From: Streptomyces europaeiscabiei
Lineage (GTDB): Bacteria > Actinomycetota > Actinomycetes > Streptomycetales > Streptomycetaceae
Reading direction: 5' to 3'
Assembly: GCF_036346855.1 (NCBI RefSeq)
Contig: NZ_CP107841.1
Location: forward strand, 3,972,001-4,036,000
DNA length: 64,000 nt
The position numbers were made by a program, and so were the translations under genes. The notes under the pieces are model-generated. The model was not told where the DNA came from, searched no databases, and saw nothing but the letters and a program-made list of their open reading frames with translations. Below are positions 1-8,666 of this stretch, in pieces. Position 1 is the stretch's first letter. The number at the start of each line of letters is the position of its first letter.

Positions 1-1
1 G

Positions 2-994
2 GACTATCTCGACGGCGCTTTCAAAGGAAAGTGTCCTGTTCCCCTGGACGAGGTGATGGCGCTGCTCGACGCGGAGCGCGAGGAGGACCCCGACGGCGAA
101 GGGGGTCCCACCTTCGACCACCATTACCGCGCCCTGCGCAACAAGGAGTACGAGCGTCTCCACTCGGGCAACGACGAGAGCGAACACTCCCACGAGGAGC
201 AGTTCGTCTGCGAGACCCCGCTGGGAGACCAGAGCGTACTCGGCCCAGTCGGCGTCACCGGGCCGATGCTGGTCAAGAAGCTCCGCGAGGTACGCGCTCT
301 GAAAGCGTTCACCCGTCTCGCCGACCCCGACTCGACGACCGAAGCGAAAGAGATGCCGCTCTCCGACTCCCCCTTGCGCTGGCTCCCGGCCATGGAGGTG
401 CGTGGCGAGGGGGTCTTCCTGCGCCTGGACGAGGATCGACTGGGCACATGGGAGAAGGCCACGGCGGTGGCTGCACGGGTCGAGCGGATGCGCACCGCTC
501 ACCAGCGGGTGCTGGAGCAGCGGGCTGGAGACCCGAACAGTGTCGTCCCTTCCCCTGCCACGCCTCGCATGGTGCTGTTGCACACCCTGGCCCACGTCCT
601 CATCAACGAGTGGAGCCTGGACGCGGGCTATCCGGCCGCCTCCCTGCGCGAGCGTCTGTACGCCGCCGACGACATGGCGGGAGTGCTCATCTACACCGCG
701 ACCAGCGACTCGGCGGGCAGCCTCGGCGGACTCGTCGCCCAAGGCGAGCCGGAGCGTCTCGACCAGGCGATCCGTTCAGCCGTCCACCGCGCCGAGTGGT
801 GCTCCTCCGACCCGCTCTGCGTCGAGTCCGAGGCGTCCGGCACGGGCGGCACCAATCTCGCCGCGTGCCACGCCTGCGTGATGCTCCCCGAGACGAGTTG
901 CGAGCAGAACAACATCCTGCTCGACCGCGCGCTGCTCGTCGGCACACCGGAGGGCCCGAGTCTGGGCTTCTTCGCCCATCTGTTGGACCGGTAG
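2..994 (+). CDS. DrmB-like DUF1998 protein, C-terminal part (5' end outside window)
   Basis: The reading frame is open from base 2, so the gene starts upstream and only about the last 330 residues are visible. The C-terminal part carries the DUF1998 pattern: a conserved HTLAHVLINEW segment, a Y-T-A-T-S-D-S-A-G-S-L-G-G stretch, then a four-cysteine cluster (WCSSDPLC, later CHAC) followed by LPETSCEQNN and LLDRALLVG. This layout is typical of DrmB, the DUF1998 component of DISARM anti-phage systems, which works with the helicase DrmA; the cysteines probably bind zinc. The next gene is on the opposite strand, so no drmC follows on this side and any DISARM partners must lie to the left. Another DUF1998 protein cannot be fully excluded. 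Confidence 0.75.
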   Translation, partial: DYLDGAFKGKCPVPLDEVMALLDAEREEDPDGEGGPTFDHHYRALRNKEYERLHSGNDESEHSHEEQFVCETPLGDQSVLGPVGVTGPMLVKKLREVRALKAFTRLADPDSTTEAKEMPLSDSPLRWLPAMEVRGEGVFLRLDEDRLGTWEKATAVAARVERMRTAHQRVLEQRAGDPNSVVPSPATPRMVLLHTLAHVLINEWSLDAGYPAASLRERLYAADDMAGVLIYTATSDSAGSLGGLVAQGEPERLDQAIRSAVHRAEWCSSDPLCVESEASGTGGTNLAACHACVMLPETSCEQNNILLDRALLVGTPEGPSLGFFAHLLDR

Positions 995-1074
995 CAGGCG
1001 CTGTCCGAGCGGGACCGACAACAGAGCTGACACCTCCTGTCGGTCCCGCGAGCCGGCTCTCCGCGTCCGATCGG

Positions 1075-1758
1075 TCAGCTCCGCCGCTTTGCCGGGCGGT
1101 TCCGGGGCGAGCACGGTGTCGCTGCGGTTTCCCGGATCTGCGACTCGAACCGGGTCTGGGCGTGGTCCAGAACCTCGTCCGGATCTTTGCCGTGTGCCCG
1201 AAGCCAGTGCAGAAAGTCAGTGATCACGCCGATCACCGCTTCTTCGGCCATGGTCGTGCTCAGCCTGCTGTCGATGGTCGAAACGGGTGGCGACTTCGTC
1301 GTGGCGTAGACGTCGAGCAGCTTCTCGGCACGCGACACACCAGAGCCACCTCCCTGACCGGTCGGTGGCATGATCCCCGTGCCCAGCTCACACCAGGTGA
1401 CCTTCCGGCCGCTGCGGAACTGAACGCCCCAGCAGTCGGCCACGGCATCGACGAGGGCCATGCCGCGCCCACTCTCCGAATCGGAATCCGCGGCCATGAG
1501 CGTGGGCAGGGCACGCGTGTCGGGGTCGTGGACTTCAATGCGCAGGTGCGTGCCACTCATCGAGACCGCGAGTGTAGCCGGAGTGCCATGACCGACGTGT
1601 GTGATGACGTTCGAGACGAGCTCGCTGACGCAGAGTTGAGCCTCGTCGACGACCTCATGCAGTCCCCAGAATCCCAGGTGGAGCCGCATCAGGCGCCTCA
1701 AGGCGCCGACTTCCTCAGGGTCGGCCGTGAAGGTCAAGTCCCACGGTTGCCGAGACAT
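1075..1758 (-). CDS. ATP-binding protein (HATPase_c, anti-sigma-factor-like)
   Basis: A protein of 227 residues, taking the ATG of MSRQPWDLTF as start; an upstream ATG adds six residues. Residues about 30-130 have the GHKL/HATPase_c pattern of RsbW/SpoIIAB-type regulators: a CVSELVSNVITH N-box and a GRGMALVDAVAD G-box. The C-terminal 90 residues are a less conserved extension. Such proteins are very numerous in Streptomyces and commonly sit beside a WhiJ-like XRE regulator and a DUF397 protein, as here, where it is divergent to them. By family it may bind a sigma factor or its antagonist; the partner is unknown. Confidence 0.8.
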   Translation of the reverse strand: MSRQPWDLTFTADPEEVGALRRLMRLHLGFWGLHEVVDEAQLCVSELVSNVITHVGHGTPATLAVSMSGTHLRIEVHDPDTRALPTLMAADSDSESGRGMALVDAVADCWGVQFRSGRKVTWCELGTGIMPPTGQGGGSGVSRAEKLLDVYATTKSPPVSTIDSRLSTTMAEEAVIGVITDFLHWLRAHGKDPDEVLDHAQTRFESQIRETAATPCSPRNRPAKRRS

Positions 1759-1835
1759 ACACGGTTCCTGGATCACTCAGACCTCTTTCGTCGTATGTCG
1801 ACACCACCCCGCCCTCACGTGCCCAACGGAGTGTC

Positions 1836-1859
1836 ACACCAACTCACGGTGAGTGGTGT
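1836..1859. promoter_or_regulatory. Candidate operator between ATP-binding gene and XRE regulator
   Basis: An imperfect inverted repeat: ACACC-A-ACTCAC on the left pairs with GTGAGT-GGTGT on the right, 11 paired bases with one bulged A and one central base. It lies in the 237-base divergent intergenic region. Its position makes it a plausible site for the neighbouring XRE protein, but this is inference from symmetry alone. Confidence 0.35.
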
Positions 1860-1995
1860 CGGCAGCAAGAATGCAGCCGACTCATCCCGGCATGCAATGT
1901 GCACGGCGGGATTCCCACTTCCGAGTGATTGGCAGGCACACCTCTAGGCGCGAGACTGAACGCCCGCTATTCGACAGATGATTGAAAGGGTTGAG

Positions 1996-2844
1996 ATGGC
2001 CGGTTCACCGACGGCGCGACGTCGCCGTCTCTCGATCGAGCTGAAGAAGCTTCGCGAGAAGAGCGGGCTCACGTGCGCCCAGGTCGGCGCGGCGCTGGAC
2101 TGGAGCGGCTCCAAGGTCAACCGCATGGAGACGGGCAGCGGCCGGGTCCAACCGTCCGACATCGATGCCCTCTGCCGGTTCCACGGCACGAGCGACGAGC
2201 TGCGCGAATTCCTCAAGTCACTTGCCCGGCAGGCCAAAACCCGTGGTTGGTGGCAGGTGCACGGTGCAGGCGTTCCCGAGTGGTTCAACATCTACATCGG
2301 GCTGGAGCAGGACGCCTCCGCGCTCCGCCAGTACCAGTGCGAGTTGCTGCCCGGCCTTATGCAGATCGAGTCGTATGCCCGTGAGCTGCACACGACGGGT
2401 GCACACATGTCCGCCGAAGACATCGACAGGGCCGTGCGCGTTCGTCTGGAGCGCCAAGCCATGTTGACTCGTCCCGACGCCCCCGATGCCTGGTTCATCG
2501 TGAACGAAGGTGCCGTGCGGAATGTCATCGGGGATCGAGCACTGATGCGGGAGCAGCTCGAACGCGTCCTGGAATCGGCTGAGTTGCCGACCGTGACCCT
2601 CCAGGTCCTCCCCTTCGACTCAGGCACCTGTCCGGCCACGGGCTCATTCACGATGCTCGGCTTTCCTGCTCCGGAAGACCCGGATCTGGTGTATCGAGAC
2701 GGCATCACCGATGCCGTATATCTGGAAGGCGAGCATCATGTTCGTGAGTACACCAGGGCGTTCGATGGCCTGCGAGCCGCAGCACTGAGCCCTCAACGCT
2801 CAGCCCAGTTGGTCAAATCCATCCTGAAGGAATTCGCCAGATGA
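1996..2844 (+). CDS. XRE-family regulator with DUF5753 (WhiJ-like)
   Basis: A regulator of 282 residues. I chose the ATG at MAGSPTARRR because GAAAGG lies six bases upstream; the ATG 18 bases earlier lacks a comparable site. Residues about 12-65 form a Cro/C1-type helix-turn-helix (LKKLREKSGLTCAQVGAALD, then WSGSKVNRMETG). The rest is a DUF5753 domain, with the typical ALRQYQCELLPGLMQIESYA and the LQVLPFDSG, then GSFTMLGF segments. In Streptomyces such proteins work with a small DUF397 protein, encoded here immediately downstream with a 4-base overlap. WhiJ, the best-known member, affects aerial development; the role of this copy is unknown. Confidence 0.9.
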   Translation: MAGSPTARRRRLSIELKKLREKSGLTCAQVGAALDWSGSKVNRMETGSGRVQPSDIDALCRFHGTSDELREFLKSLARQAKTRGWWQVHGAGVPEWFNIYIGLEQDASALRQYQCELLPGLMQIESYARELHTTGAHMSAEDIDRAVRVRLERQAMLTRPDAPDAWFIVNEGAVRNVIGDRALMREQLERVLESAELPTVTLQVLPFDSGTCPATGSFTMLGFPAPEDPDLVYRDGITDAVYLEGEHHVREYTRAFDGLRAAALSPQRSAQLVKSILKEFAR

Positions 2845-3056
2845 GCATCGCAGAGGCCGGCGCCGACGATCGTCCGACGTGGTTCACGTCGTCGTACAGC
2901 AACGGCGCGGGGGGCGAGTGCGTGGAGTGCGCGATATCCGCTGATCGCACACATGTACGCGACTCCAAGATCGGGGGAGGGCCCGTGGTCACTGTTCGGA
3001 GTGACAGTTGGCGTTCCTTCGTGCGGGGCTTGGCAGGTAAAGAGCCGGTGTGCTGA
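2841..3056 (+). CDS. DUF397 small protein
   Basis: A 71-residue protein whose ATG overlaps the stop codon of the upstream XRE gene (ATGA), so the two are translationally coupled. It has the DUF397 pattern W-F-T-S-S-Y-S-N, then GECVECA, then VRDSK and a C-terminal W-R-S-F. DUF397 proteins are small partners of DUF5753 XRE regulators in Streptomyces and probably bind or modulate them. No signal peptide or membrane segment is seen. Confidence 0.9.
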   Translation: MSIAEAGADDRPTWFTSSYSNGAGGECVECAISADRTHVRDSKIGGGPVVTVRSDSWRSFVRGLAGKEPVC

Positions 3057-3212
3057 CTTGATGGGTTCCGTACTCCACGCACGAGGCCTGAGGGAGCACA
3101 GGCACCAGTACAGCCTGTGACTGGCTTTTCGATGCGGGGGACCCGATGCCCATTGATCGGTAGCGGCAGAGCGGGGCGTGGCGGACCTCGGCCGTTGATC
3201 CCTGCCGTACTG

Positions 3213-3238
3213 TTCCGCACCTCGTCCGCTGTGCGGAA
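3213..3238 (-). terminator. Hairpin after toxin gene
   Basis: Perfect 8-base stem TTCCGCAC / GTGCGGAA with a 10-base loop, ending exactly at the stop codon of the toxin gene on the minus strand. It may end transcription of the toxin-antitoxin operon; there is no obvious T-run. Confidence 0.4.
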
Positions 3239-3612
<374 letters not shown>

Positions 3613-3616
<4 letters not shown>

Positions 3617-4092
3617 GCGATGTCCCGAGGGTCGGGTACCGAGCCGTAGTCCTCGGAGTGGTGCCGGGTGAGCGCGGCGAGGAGTTCGGGGTCGGAGTAG
3701 ACCTCCGCGGTGTGCTGCCAGGCGATGAGCAGCTGGGCGACGGACGCGGTGTTGCCGATCGAGTCGGCGGCCCGCATGGTGTCGACCAGTTCGACGGCGA
3801 AGGCGTGGAGATCGGGCTCGGGCAGGAAACGGACCCATGGGAAGGCGTCCGACAGTATGTCGAGGAGCAGTTCCATGCTGCCGGGCTCTCGGCGAGCCAT
3901 CGCGGCCAGCATCCGGGTGGCCGCGGACACCACGGTCTGGTCCTGCTCGGCCCGCGCCGCGGTGGTGAGGACCAGGTCCTCGCCGTCCCGGCGGTGCAGG
4001 AGCAGTCTCGGTGATTCCTGGAGCCGGGCCAGCGTCTGCTTGTTCTTGTTCACCAGCTCGGAGAAGTTCACGGTGGCGCTCTCGGTGCCCAT
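3613..4092 (-). CDS. Phd/prevent-host-death-like antitoxin
   Basis: A 159-residue protein. The first 50 residues (VNFSELVNKNKQTLARLQES, then RRDGEDLVL) resemble the Phd/YefM antitoxin fold, which binds DNA and neutralises a RelE/ParE-type toxin. The remaining 100 residues form a helical extension (RMLAAMARREPGSMELLLDI) longer than a classical Phd tail. It is first in a two-gene operon with the toxin, in the usual order. Autoregulation is typical of the family, but no operator was identified upstream. Confidence 0.7.
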
Positions 4093-4276
4093 GACTTTGA
4101 AAGTACTTCGAAATTCGCGCGGGCGCCATCACTCGAAAGAGCGGCGCGGGAGCAGTGGAGCGTCACACACCTCACGTGCGACCGACCGCCTGCGGCCGTC
4201 CCCGGCGCCTCCGTACGACGGCCGTCGCTCCTACGCCGCTCCAGTTCCTGGCAGCCGCACCGGGGGCATCACGTGG

Positions 4277-5467
4277 TCAACCGGCGGGGAGCAAGCGCGT
4301 CTCTGCGGTGTCTGGAAGGGGCTTGGCCCACCAGTGGTCGTAGCGGCGGTAGGGCGTGGGGTCGGCTCGGGCCGTGAGGAAGACCTGCAGGGCGGCGGCC
4401 TCCTCGGCGAGGGCGCCCCAGACCGGGTCCGGGAGCGGGTGGAAGGCCGTGGCTTCGATTGCCCCGCCGACGGGGCGCCAGACGCCCGCCACATACCCGT
4501 CCACCAGCAGCGTCGGCAGTACGTCGCCGTTCATGCGGGTCACGTACTTGCGGTACTCGGCGGGGAGGACGCGGCCGCGGTCGGCGTACGCCAGGAGGGT
4601 GCTGTCCCACATGGCCATCAGGCGGGGTGGGGCGGGGGTGTCCTCCGGTGGGCGGGGGGCGCCGGGGAGGTCGTACAGCGGGGTTTTGCCGTCGGGGGCC
4701 TGGAGTACTTCGAGTTCCTCGGACAGTGGCTGCAGTGCCGTCCTGATCCGGCGCTGCTGGACCAGCGCGAACTGGGCCATGTCCGCCACCGACGCCGGGC
4801 CGAAGCCCTGGAGGTAGCGGCGGATCAGGGTACGCAGGCCGTCGGTGGCCGCGTCCGGGTCCGTGAGTGCCGGTCGGGGTGAGGCCGCCACGTACGACTG
4901 GCGGGTGTCGAAGGACCAGGGGCCGCCGGTGGGGGCGTGCCACAAGGGCGCGTAGTGGCGGAGCATTCGGTGGGCGGCGGTGTCCGGCGCGGTGGTGGCG
5001 TCCGGCGCGGTGGTGCCGAGGTGTTCCTCCAGCCAGGTCCTGAGTTCGGCGGCTGTGCGCGGGTGGCCGTCGGCGTATGTCAGGAGGGGTGGGAGGAAGG
5101 TATCGGCGTCGGCGGGCGTCAAGCCCGAGGCACGGTAGCGGGGGTCACCCAGGCGGGAGCCTCGGAGGGTGGGCTCCATGGCCTCGCGGAAGGGCCCGTA
5201 GTCGTCGGCGTGCACGGTGTGGACGGTGATGCGCATCAGCGTCGCCCTGACCAGCCGGTGGTCGGTCATCGCCGCGTCCAGGGCCGTCGGGTCGAAGGGG
5301 GCGAGGCGGTTCCAGAGGGCGATGTACGGGGAGGCCGGCTGCTGGGCCTGGAGGGCCACGATTCGGCGTACCGCCTCGACGACGTCCAACGGCTCCCGTT
5401 TGAGGAGGAGTTGACGGGCGAGAGTGGCGCGGTTGAGAGCGCGGGCGGTGAGCTTCCTGGTCCCCAT
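4277..5467 (-). CDS. AlkZ/YcaQ-type winged-helix DNA glycosylase
   Basis: A 396-residue protein, started at MGTRKLTARA because AGGAG lies about nine bases upstream. It matches the HTH_42 (formerly DUF1006) family: N-terminal LNRATLARQLLL helix, then ALQAQQPASPY at residues 38-48, where Q40-A-Q42 corresponds to the catalytic Q-x-Q of AlkZ. Tandem winged-helix modules and the C-terminal strand-rich domain with LLVDGYVAGVWR follow. AlkZ proteins unhook interstrand crosslinks or excise bulky alkylated bases, and some give self-resistance to genotoxic natural products. No biosynthetic cluster is seen nearby, so general repair is the safer reading. Confidence 0.85.
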   Translation of the reverse strand: MGTRKLTARALNRATLARQLLLKREPLDVVEAVRRIVALQAQQPASPYIALWNRLAPFDPTALDAAMTDHRLVRATLMRITVHTVHADDYGPFREAMEPTLRGSRLGDPRYRASGLTPADADTFLPPLLTYADGHPRTAAELRTWLEEHLGTTAPDATTAPDTAAHRMLRHYAPLWHAPTGGPWSFDTRQSYVAASPRPALTDPDAATDGLRTLIRRYLQGFGPASVADMAQFALVQQRRIRTALQPLSEELEVLQAPDGKTPLYDLPGAPRPPEDTPAPPRLMAMWDSTLLAYADRGRVLPAEYRKYVTRMNGDVLPTLLVDGYVAGVWRPVGGAIEATAFHPLPDPVWGALAEEAAALQVFLTARADPTPYRRYDHWWAKPLPDTAETRLLPAG

Positions 5468-5567
5468 GGTGCGATTCTCCTGCACCGGGGTCCGACGCAG
5501 CAGGCCCTGCTCCGCCCCCTACGTGGGGGGCGGAGCAGGGCCTGTGGGGAGCAAGGGGCGCGACCTG

Positions 5568-7073
5568 TTACGTCGTCTTCGCCTCGCCCTTCGTCAGCAG
5601 CCACTCCTCGTGCAGGGCGCCGAGGGGGATCTTCGTCTGGAAGATCGGGGTGCCGAAGATGGAGAGTTGGAGATTGAGCGTGCCGGTGAGGTCGATGCCG
5701 CCGTACAGGGCCCAGGAGCCGGAGGCCGAGCCCGTGCCGTCCGCCGAGCCTTCGGCCTTCGCGTCGGCCTCGGCGCGGAGGTAGGGGGCAACGTCGGCGG
5801 TGACGCCGACCGTGCCGTAGAGGCCGATCGTCGCCTCGGCGCCCAGCGCGGCCTTGACGTCGCCGACGGCGGTGACCGTCGTCTTCAGGGGCTCACCGGT
5901 CATGTGGGACTCGCTGACGCCCTGCCAGCCCTTGGACCAGGTGAAGTTGCCGCCGACGCGGAAGTCGCCCTTGAGGTCCTGCTCGACGTCGACCGTGACG
6001 CGGCCGTCGGCGTCCACCTGGAAGTAGCAGACGAGGTCCAGGTTGACGACGATCGGGACCGGGCCGACCTGGATCACGGGGTCGGCGTGCAGTTCGGCGA
6101 AGGGGATACGGATCGGCTTGCCGTTGGTCGAGCCGGCCGCGCGGCCCTTCAGCGACCACTGGGAGGCCCAGTCGCCGGTCAGGCCCAGGAACGCGCCGCC
6201 GGGCGAGGAGCCCGTGCCGGACCCGGAACCGTCGTACGAGAAGGCGACCTCGGGGGCGAGCTGGACGAAGCCCTCGACCGACGCGGCGGCAGAGGCGGGG
6301 GCGCCCGGGGCGGTCTCCACGGCGGCGCCCACGTCGATGCGCAGGCTGCCCAGCGGGAGCTTCGCGCCCTCGGGGCCGAAGGTGAGGTCGCCGGTCTTCG
6401 CCCAGGAGACCTTCACGCCCTGGACGAGCGGGTCGACCTCCAGGGTGGACGGGTCGACGGGGACCTTGCCGTCGGCCTCGCTCTCGCCCAGGACCGAGTT
6501 GAGCTTGGCCGGCTCGGTCTCGACCGTCGTAGCGCCGTCCGCCGCGGTCTCGACGATCCCCGTCACCTCGGCCAGTACGCCGTCGGGGGCACCGGGGGCG
6601 GGGGCGCTGGCTATGACGTCGCCGACGGCCACGGCGGCCTTCGGCTTCGCGGGCTCCCCACCAGGGGTCGCGCCCGGGTCGGTGTCGGAGTTCTCACCGG
6701 AGTCGTCGGGGGTTGTGGTCGCCGTCTCCGACGGCGTCGCCGACGGCTCGGCGCCCGCGCCGGACGGCGGTGCGGCGATGACCGTCCGGCCGCTCTTCCT
6801 GTCGTAGGAAGCGACCTTGAGCGCGGACTTCTTGGCCTTGCCCTGGTCGGGCGCGTTCGCGTCGGCGACGGCGGTGGGGGTGGGGTCGCCGTTCGGGGCG
6901 GCGACGACGGCGAGTTGTTCCTCGGCCGCCCCGGGGTTTGGGGTCTCGGCCGTCGTGGCGGCCGCCTTGTCGGCGGCGGCGGGGGAGTTGGTGGAGCAGC
7001 CGGTGGCCAGCAGGGTCGCGACGGTGATCGCCGACAGTGCCGAAACCAGGGCATGTCTTCTGAGCTTGTACAC
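5568..7073 (-). CDS. Secreted lipoprotein of unknown function
   Basis: A 501-residue protein with an N-terminal lipoprotein signal: basic MYKLRRH, a hydrophobic run and lipobox LATGC near residue 26. Residues 30-140 are low-complexity Ala/Pro/Thr/Asp, as in an extracellular linker. The rest is probably beta-rich, with many alternating hydrophobic segments and V-G-D, V-K-x-S-W patterns, and ends in IPLGALHEEWLL. I do not recognise the fold. Transcribed alone; a palindrome lies about 80 bases upstream of its start. Confidence 0.75.
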   Translation of the reverse strand: MYKLRRHALVSALSAITVATLLATGCSTNSPAAADKAAATTAETPNPGAAEEQLAVVAAPNGDPTPTAVADANAPDQGKAKKSALKVASYDRKSGRTVIAAPPSGAGAEPSATPSETATTTPDDSGENSDTDPGATPGGEPAKPKAAVAVGDVIASAPAPGAPDGVLAEVTGIVETAADGATTVETEPAKLNSVLGESEADGKVPVDPSTLEVDPLVQGVKVSWAKTGDLTFGPEGAKLPLGSLRIDVGAAVETAPGAPASAAASVEGFVQLAPEVAFSYDGSGSGTGSSPGGAFLGLTGDWASQWSLKGRAAGSTNGKPIRIPFAELHADPVIQVGPVPIVVNLDLVCYFQVDADGRVTVDVEQDLKGDFRVGGNFTWSKGWQGVSESHMTGEPLKTTVTAVGDVKAALGAEATIGLYGTVGVTADVAPYLRAEADAKAEGSADGTGSASGSWALYGGIDLTGTLNLQLSIFGTPIFQTKIPLGALHEEWLLTKGEAKTT

Positions 7074-7376
7074 GCGTGAGTCCTCGGGAGCGGTGACAAG
7101 GGGGCTGCGCTGCAGGAGGGATGGCCAAGGCGAAATGACGGGAACGACATGCCGTCATGGCGCCATGACGAATGACGAATGACGGTGAGCAGGTGCGAGT
7201 GGAGAGTTGGCACCTGGCGGTGGGGGGCGGGCCGTGATGGCACAGCGGTCCTCATGACCGTGCGCACACGACGGTTACCCCCCAGTAGCCATGCATGAGC
7301 ATGCCAGGCCTACGGGGGCGTCGCGAACCACTTCCCCCACGCCCCGGAGGTGACGTGAGTCACATTCCCGGGAGGC
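7074..7376. other. Intergenic region upstream of lipoprotein gene
   Basis: No gene is visible in these 303 bases. The part nearest the lipoprotein start holds a palindrome at 7153-7170 and repeated AATGACG units. The rest, near the end of the hydrolase gene, has only GTGAC-GTGA-GTCAC near 7352 as possible structure. Confidence 0.5.
7153..7170. promoter_or_regulatory. 18-bp perfect palindrome, candidate operator
   Basis: CGTCATGGCGCCATGACG is perfectly symmetric and is followed by direct copies of AATGACG (7171-7184). It lies about 80 bases upstream of the lipoprotein start. A dimeric regulator could bind here, but no cognate regulator is identified. Confidence 0.4.
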
Positions 7377-8219
7377 TCAACTATCGTCCGCAGGAAGGGA
7401 GTTGAGGAAACCGGCCATCGCCGCATACAGCCGCTGCGGCTGGTCCAGGTGTACGTCGTGGCCCGCGTCCTCGATGACGGCGAGGTCGGTCCTGGCGTCC
7501 GGGGCCCGCAGGGCAGGCATCCTCGCGGCGTCGGCCGCCCGCATGGTGCCCCGCGCCCCGCGTACGACCAGGGCGGGGCAGGTGGTGGCGGCCCACTCGG
7601 GGTCGTACGACGATTCGGCCAGCTCCTCGATCGCGGCGAGCATCGTGGCGCGGTCGACCCGGGGGTGCCAGCCGTCGGGGCGGCGTTCGAGGTTGCGGGA
7701 CCAACTGGCGTGACCGAAGAAGTGGGTTGCCCGGGAAGGGGAGTCGAAGGGGGTGGGCCAGCCGTCCATCCAGGCGGCGATGTGGGTGCGGAGGGCGGGG
7801 TCGGGGGCGCCCGGGCCGGCCTCGATCAGGATCAGGGAGTGGATGAGTTCCGGGTGGGCGGCCGCGGCGAGGAAGGCCGCGTGACCGCCGAGGGACTGGC
7901 CCACGAGGGTCAGGCGCGCCTGCCCGTGGGCGTCCAGGCCCAGTTCGCGGATCACCGTCACCGTGTCCCGCACGCAGGCCGCCCTGCTCATGTCCGCCGG
8001 GCGGCCGGTGCTCGCGCCATGGCCCCGGGCGTCGTACGTCACCACGCGGTGGCCCTGCGCCAGGAGCGGCGGCAACAGCTCGTCCCACTCCCCCAGGTGA
8101 CCGGCGAGGCCGTGCAGGAGGAGGAGGGTGCGGGCGGCGGACTCCTGCCCCGGGGCGTGGTCGCGGTAGGCGAGGCGGATGCCGTCCGGGGCAGTGAGGG
8201 AGCCGGTGGTGGCGTGCAT
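7377..8219 (-). CDS. Alpha/beta-fold hydrolase
   Basis: A 280-residue protein starting at MHATTGSLTA. It has the alpha/beta-hydrolase layout: LLLLHGLAGH oxyanion-loop region, DARGHGAS, nucleophile elbow GQSLGG (Ser) and a C-terminal DAGHDVHLD with the catalytic His. A W-rich lid-like insertion (WMDGWPTPF, FFGHASWSRN) follows the core. No signal peptide is seen, so it is cytoplasmic. The substrate cannot be deduced; family members include esterases, haloperoxidase-like enzymes and lactonases. Confidence 0.85.
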   Translation of the reverse strand: MHATTGSLTAPDGIRLAYRDHAPGQESAARTLLLLHGLAGHLGEWDELLPPLLAQGHRVVTYDARGHGASTGRPADMSRAACVRDTVTVIRELGLDAHGQARLTLVGQSLGGHAAFLAAAAHPELIHSLILIEAGPGAPDPALRTHIAAWMDGWPTPFDSPSRATHFFGHASWSRNLERRPDGWHPRVDRATMLAAIEELAESSYDPEWAATTCPALVVRGARGTMRAADAARMPALRAPDARTDLAVIEDAGHDVHLDQPQRLYAAMAGFLNSLPADDS

Positions 8220-8666
8220 CGGCTGATGGTTGCCGTACGGCCGGGCAGGAGCAACCGAGTTGGCCGTCACGGCGCACGCACCGGCAGCCACCCCTCGGTG
8301 ATGTGAGCACGGGCACAGCGGGACTCGATCCACCCTTACCCATCCTGACCAGGTAAGACATCGCCACATTCGACAGGAAACCTGATATTACCCGTGGGTC
8401 GGGATGTTTGACCCTGGCGAACCGTGCGCTTGCTGAGAAGACTCGCCGTACCGCACGCGATCACCGGTGATCAGGCCGCACACACCTCGCCCGGACAACT
8501 TCCGGAAAGCAAGAAACCGCCCGTGCGAGCCCGTGCGAGCCCGCCCGCAAGAACCCGTCTGCGAACCCATCCGCGAACCCGTCTGCAAGAGCCCGTTCAC
8601 AAGAACCCTTCTGTCCGGGCGGCTTTGACGACCTGTCACGGATTCACGCACGAAGGAGTCTTCCGC
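8220..8666. other. Divergent intergenic region with degenerate repeats
   Basis: These 447 bases separate the hydrolase (minus) from the RNase gene (plus) and must hold both promoters. From about 8526 to 8620 there are degenerate direct repeats of the form (C/G)AACCCGTCTGC(G/A)A and AGCCCGTGCG. No coding potential is convincing. GAAGGAG at 8652-8658 is the ribosome binding site of the RNase gene. Confidence 0.5.

Noticed and set aside
5424..7079. 551-residue plus-strand open frame opposite the lipoprotein gene
   Set aside because: Low-complexity Gly/Val/Asp shadow; the minus strand has a proper lipobox protein.
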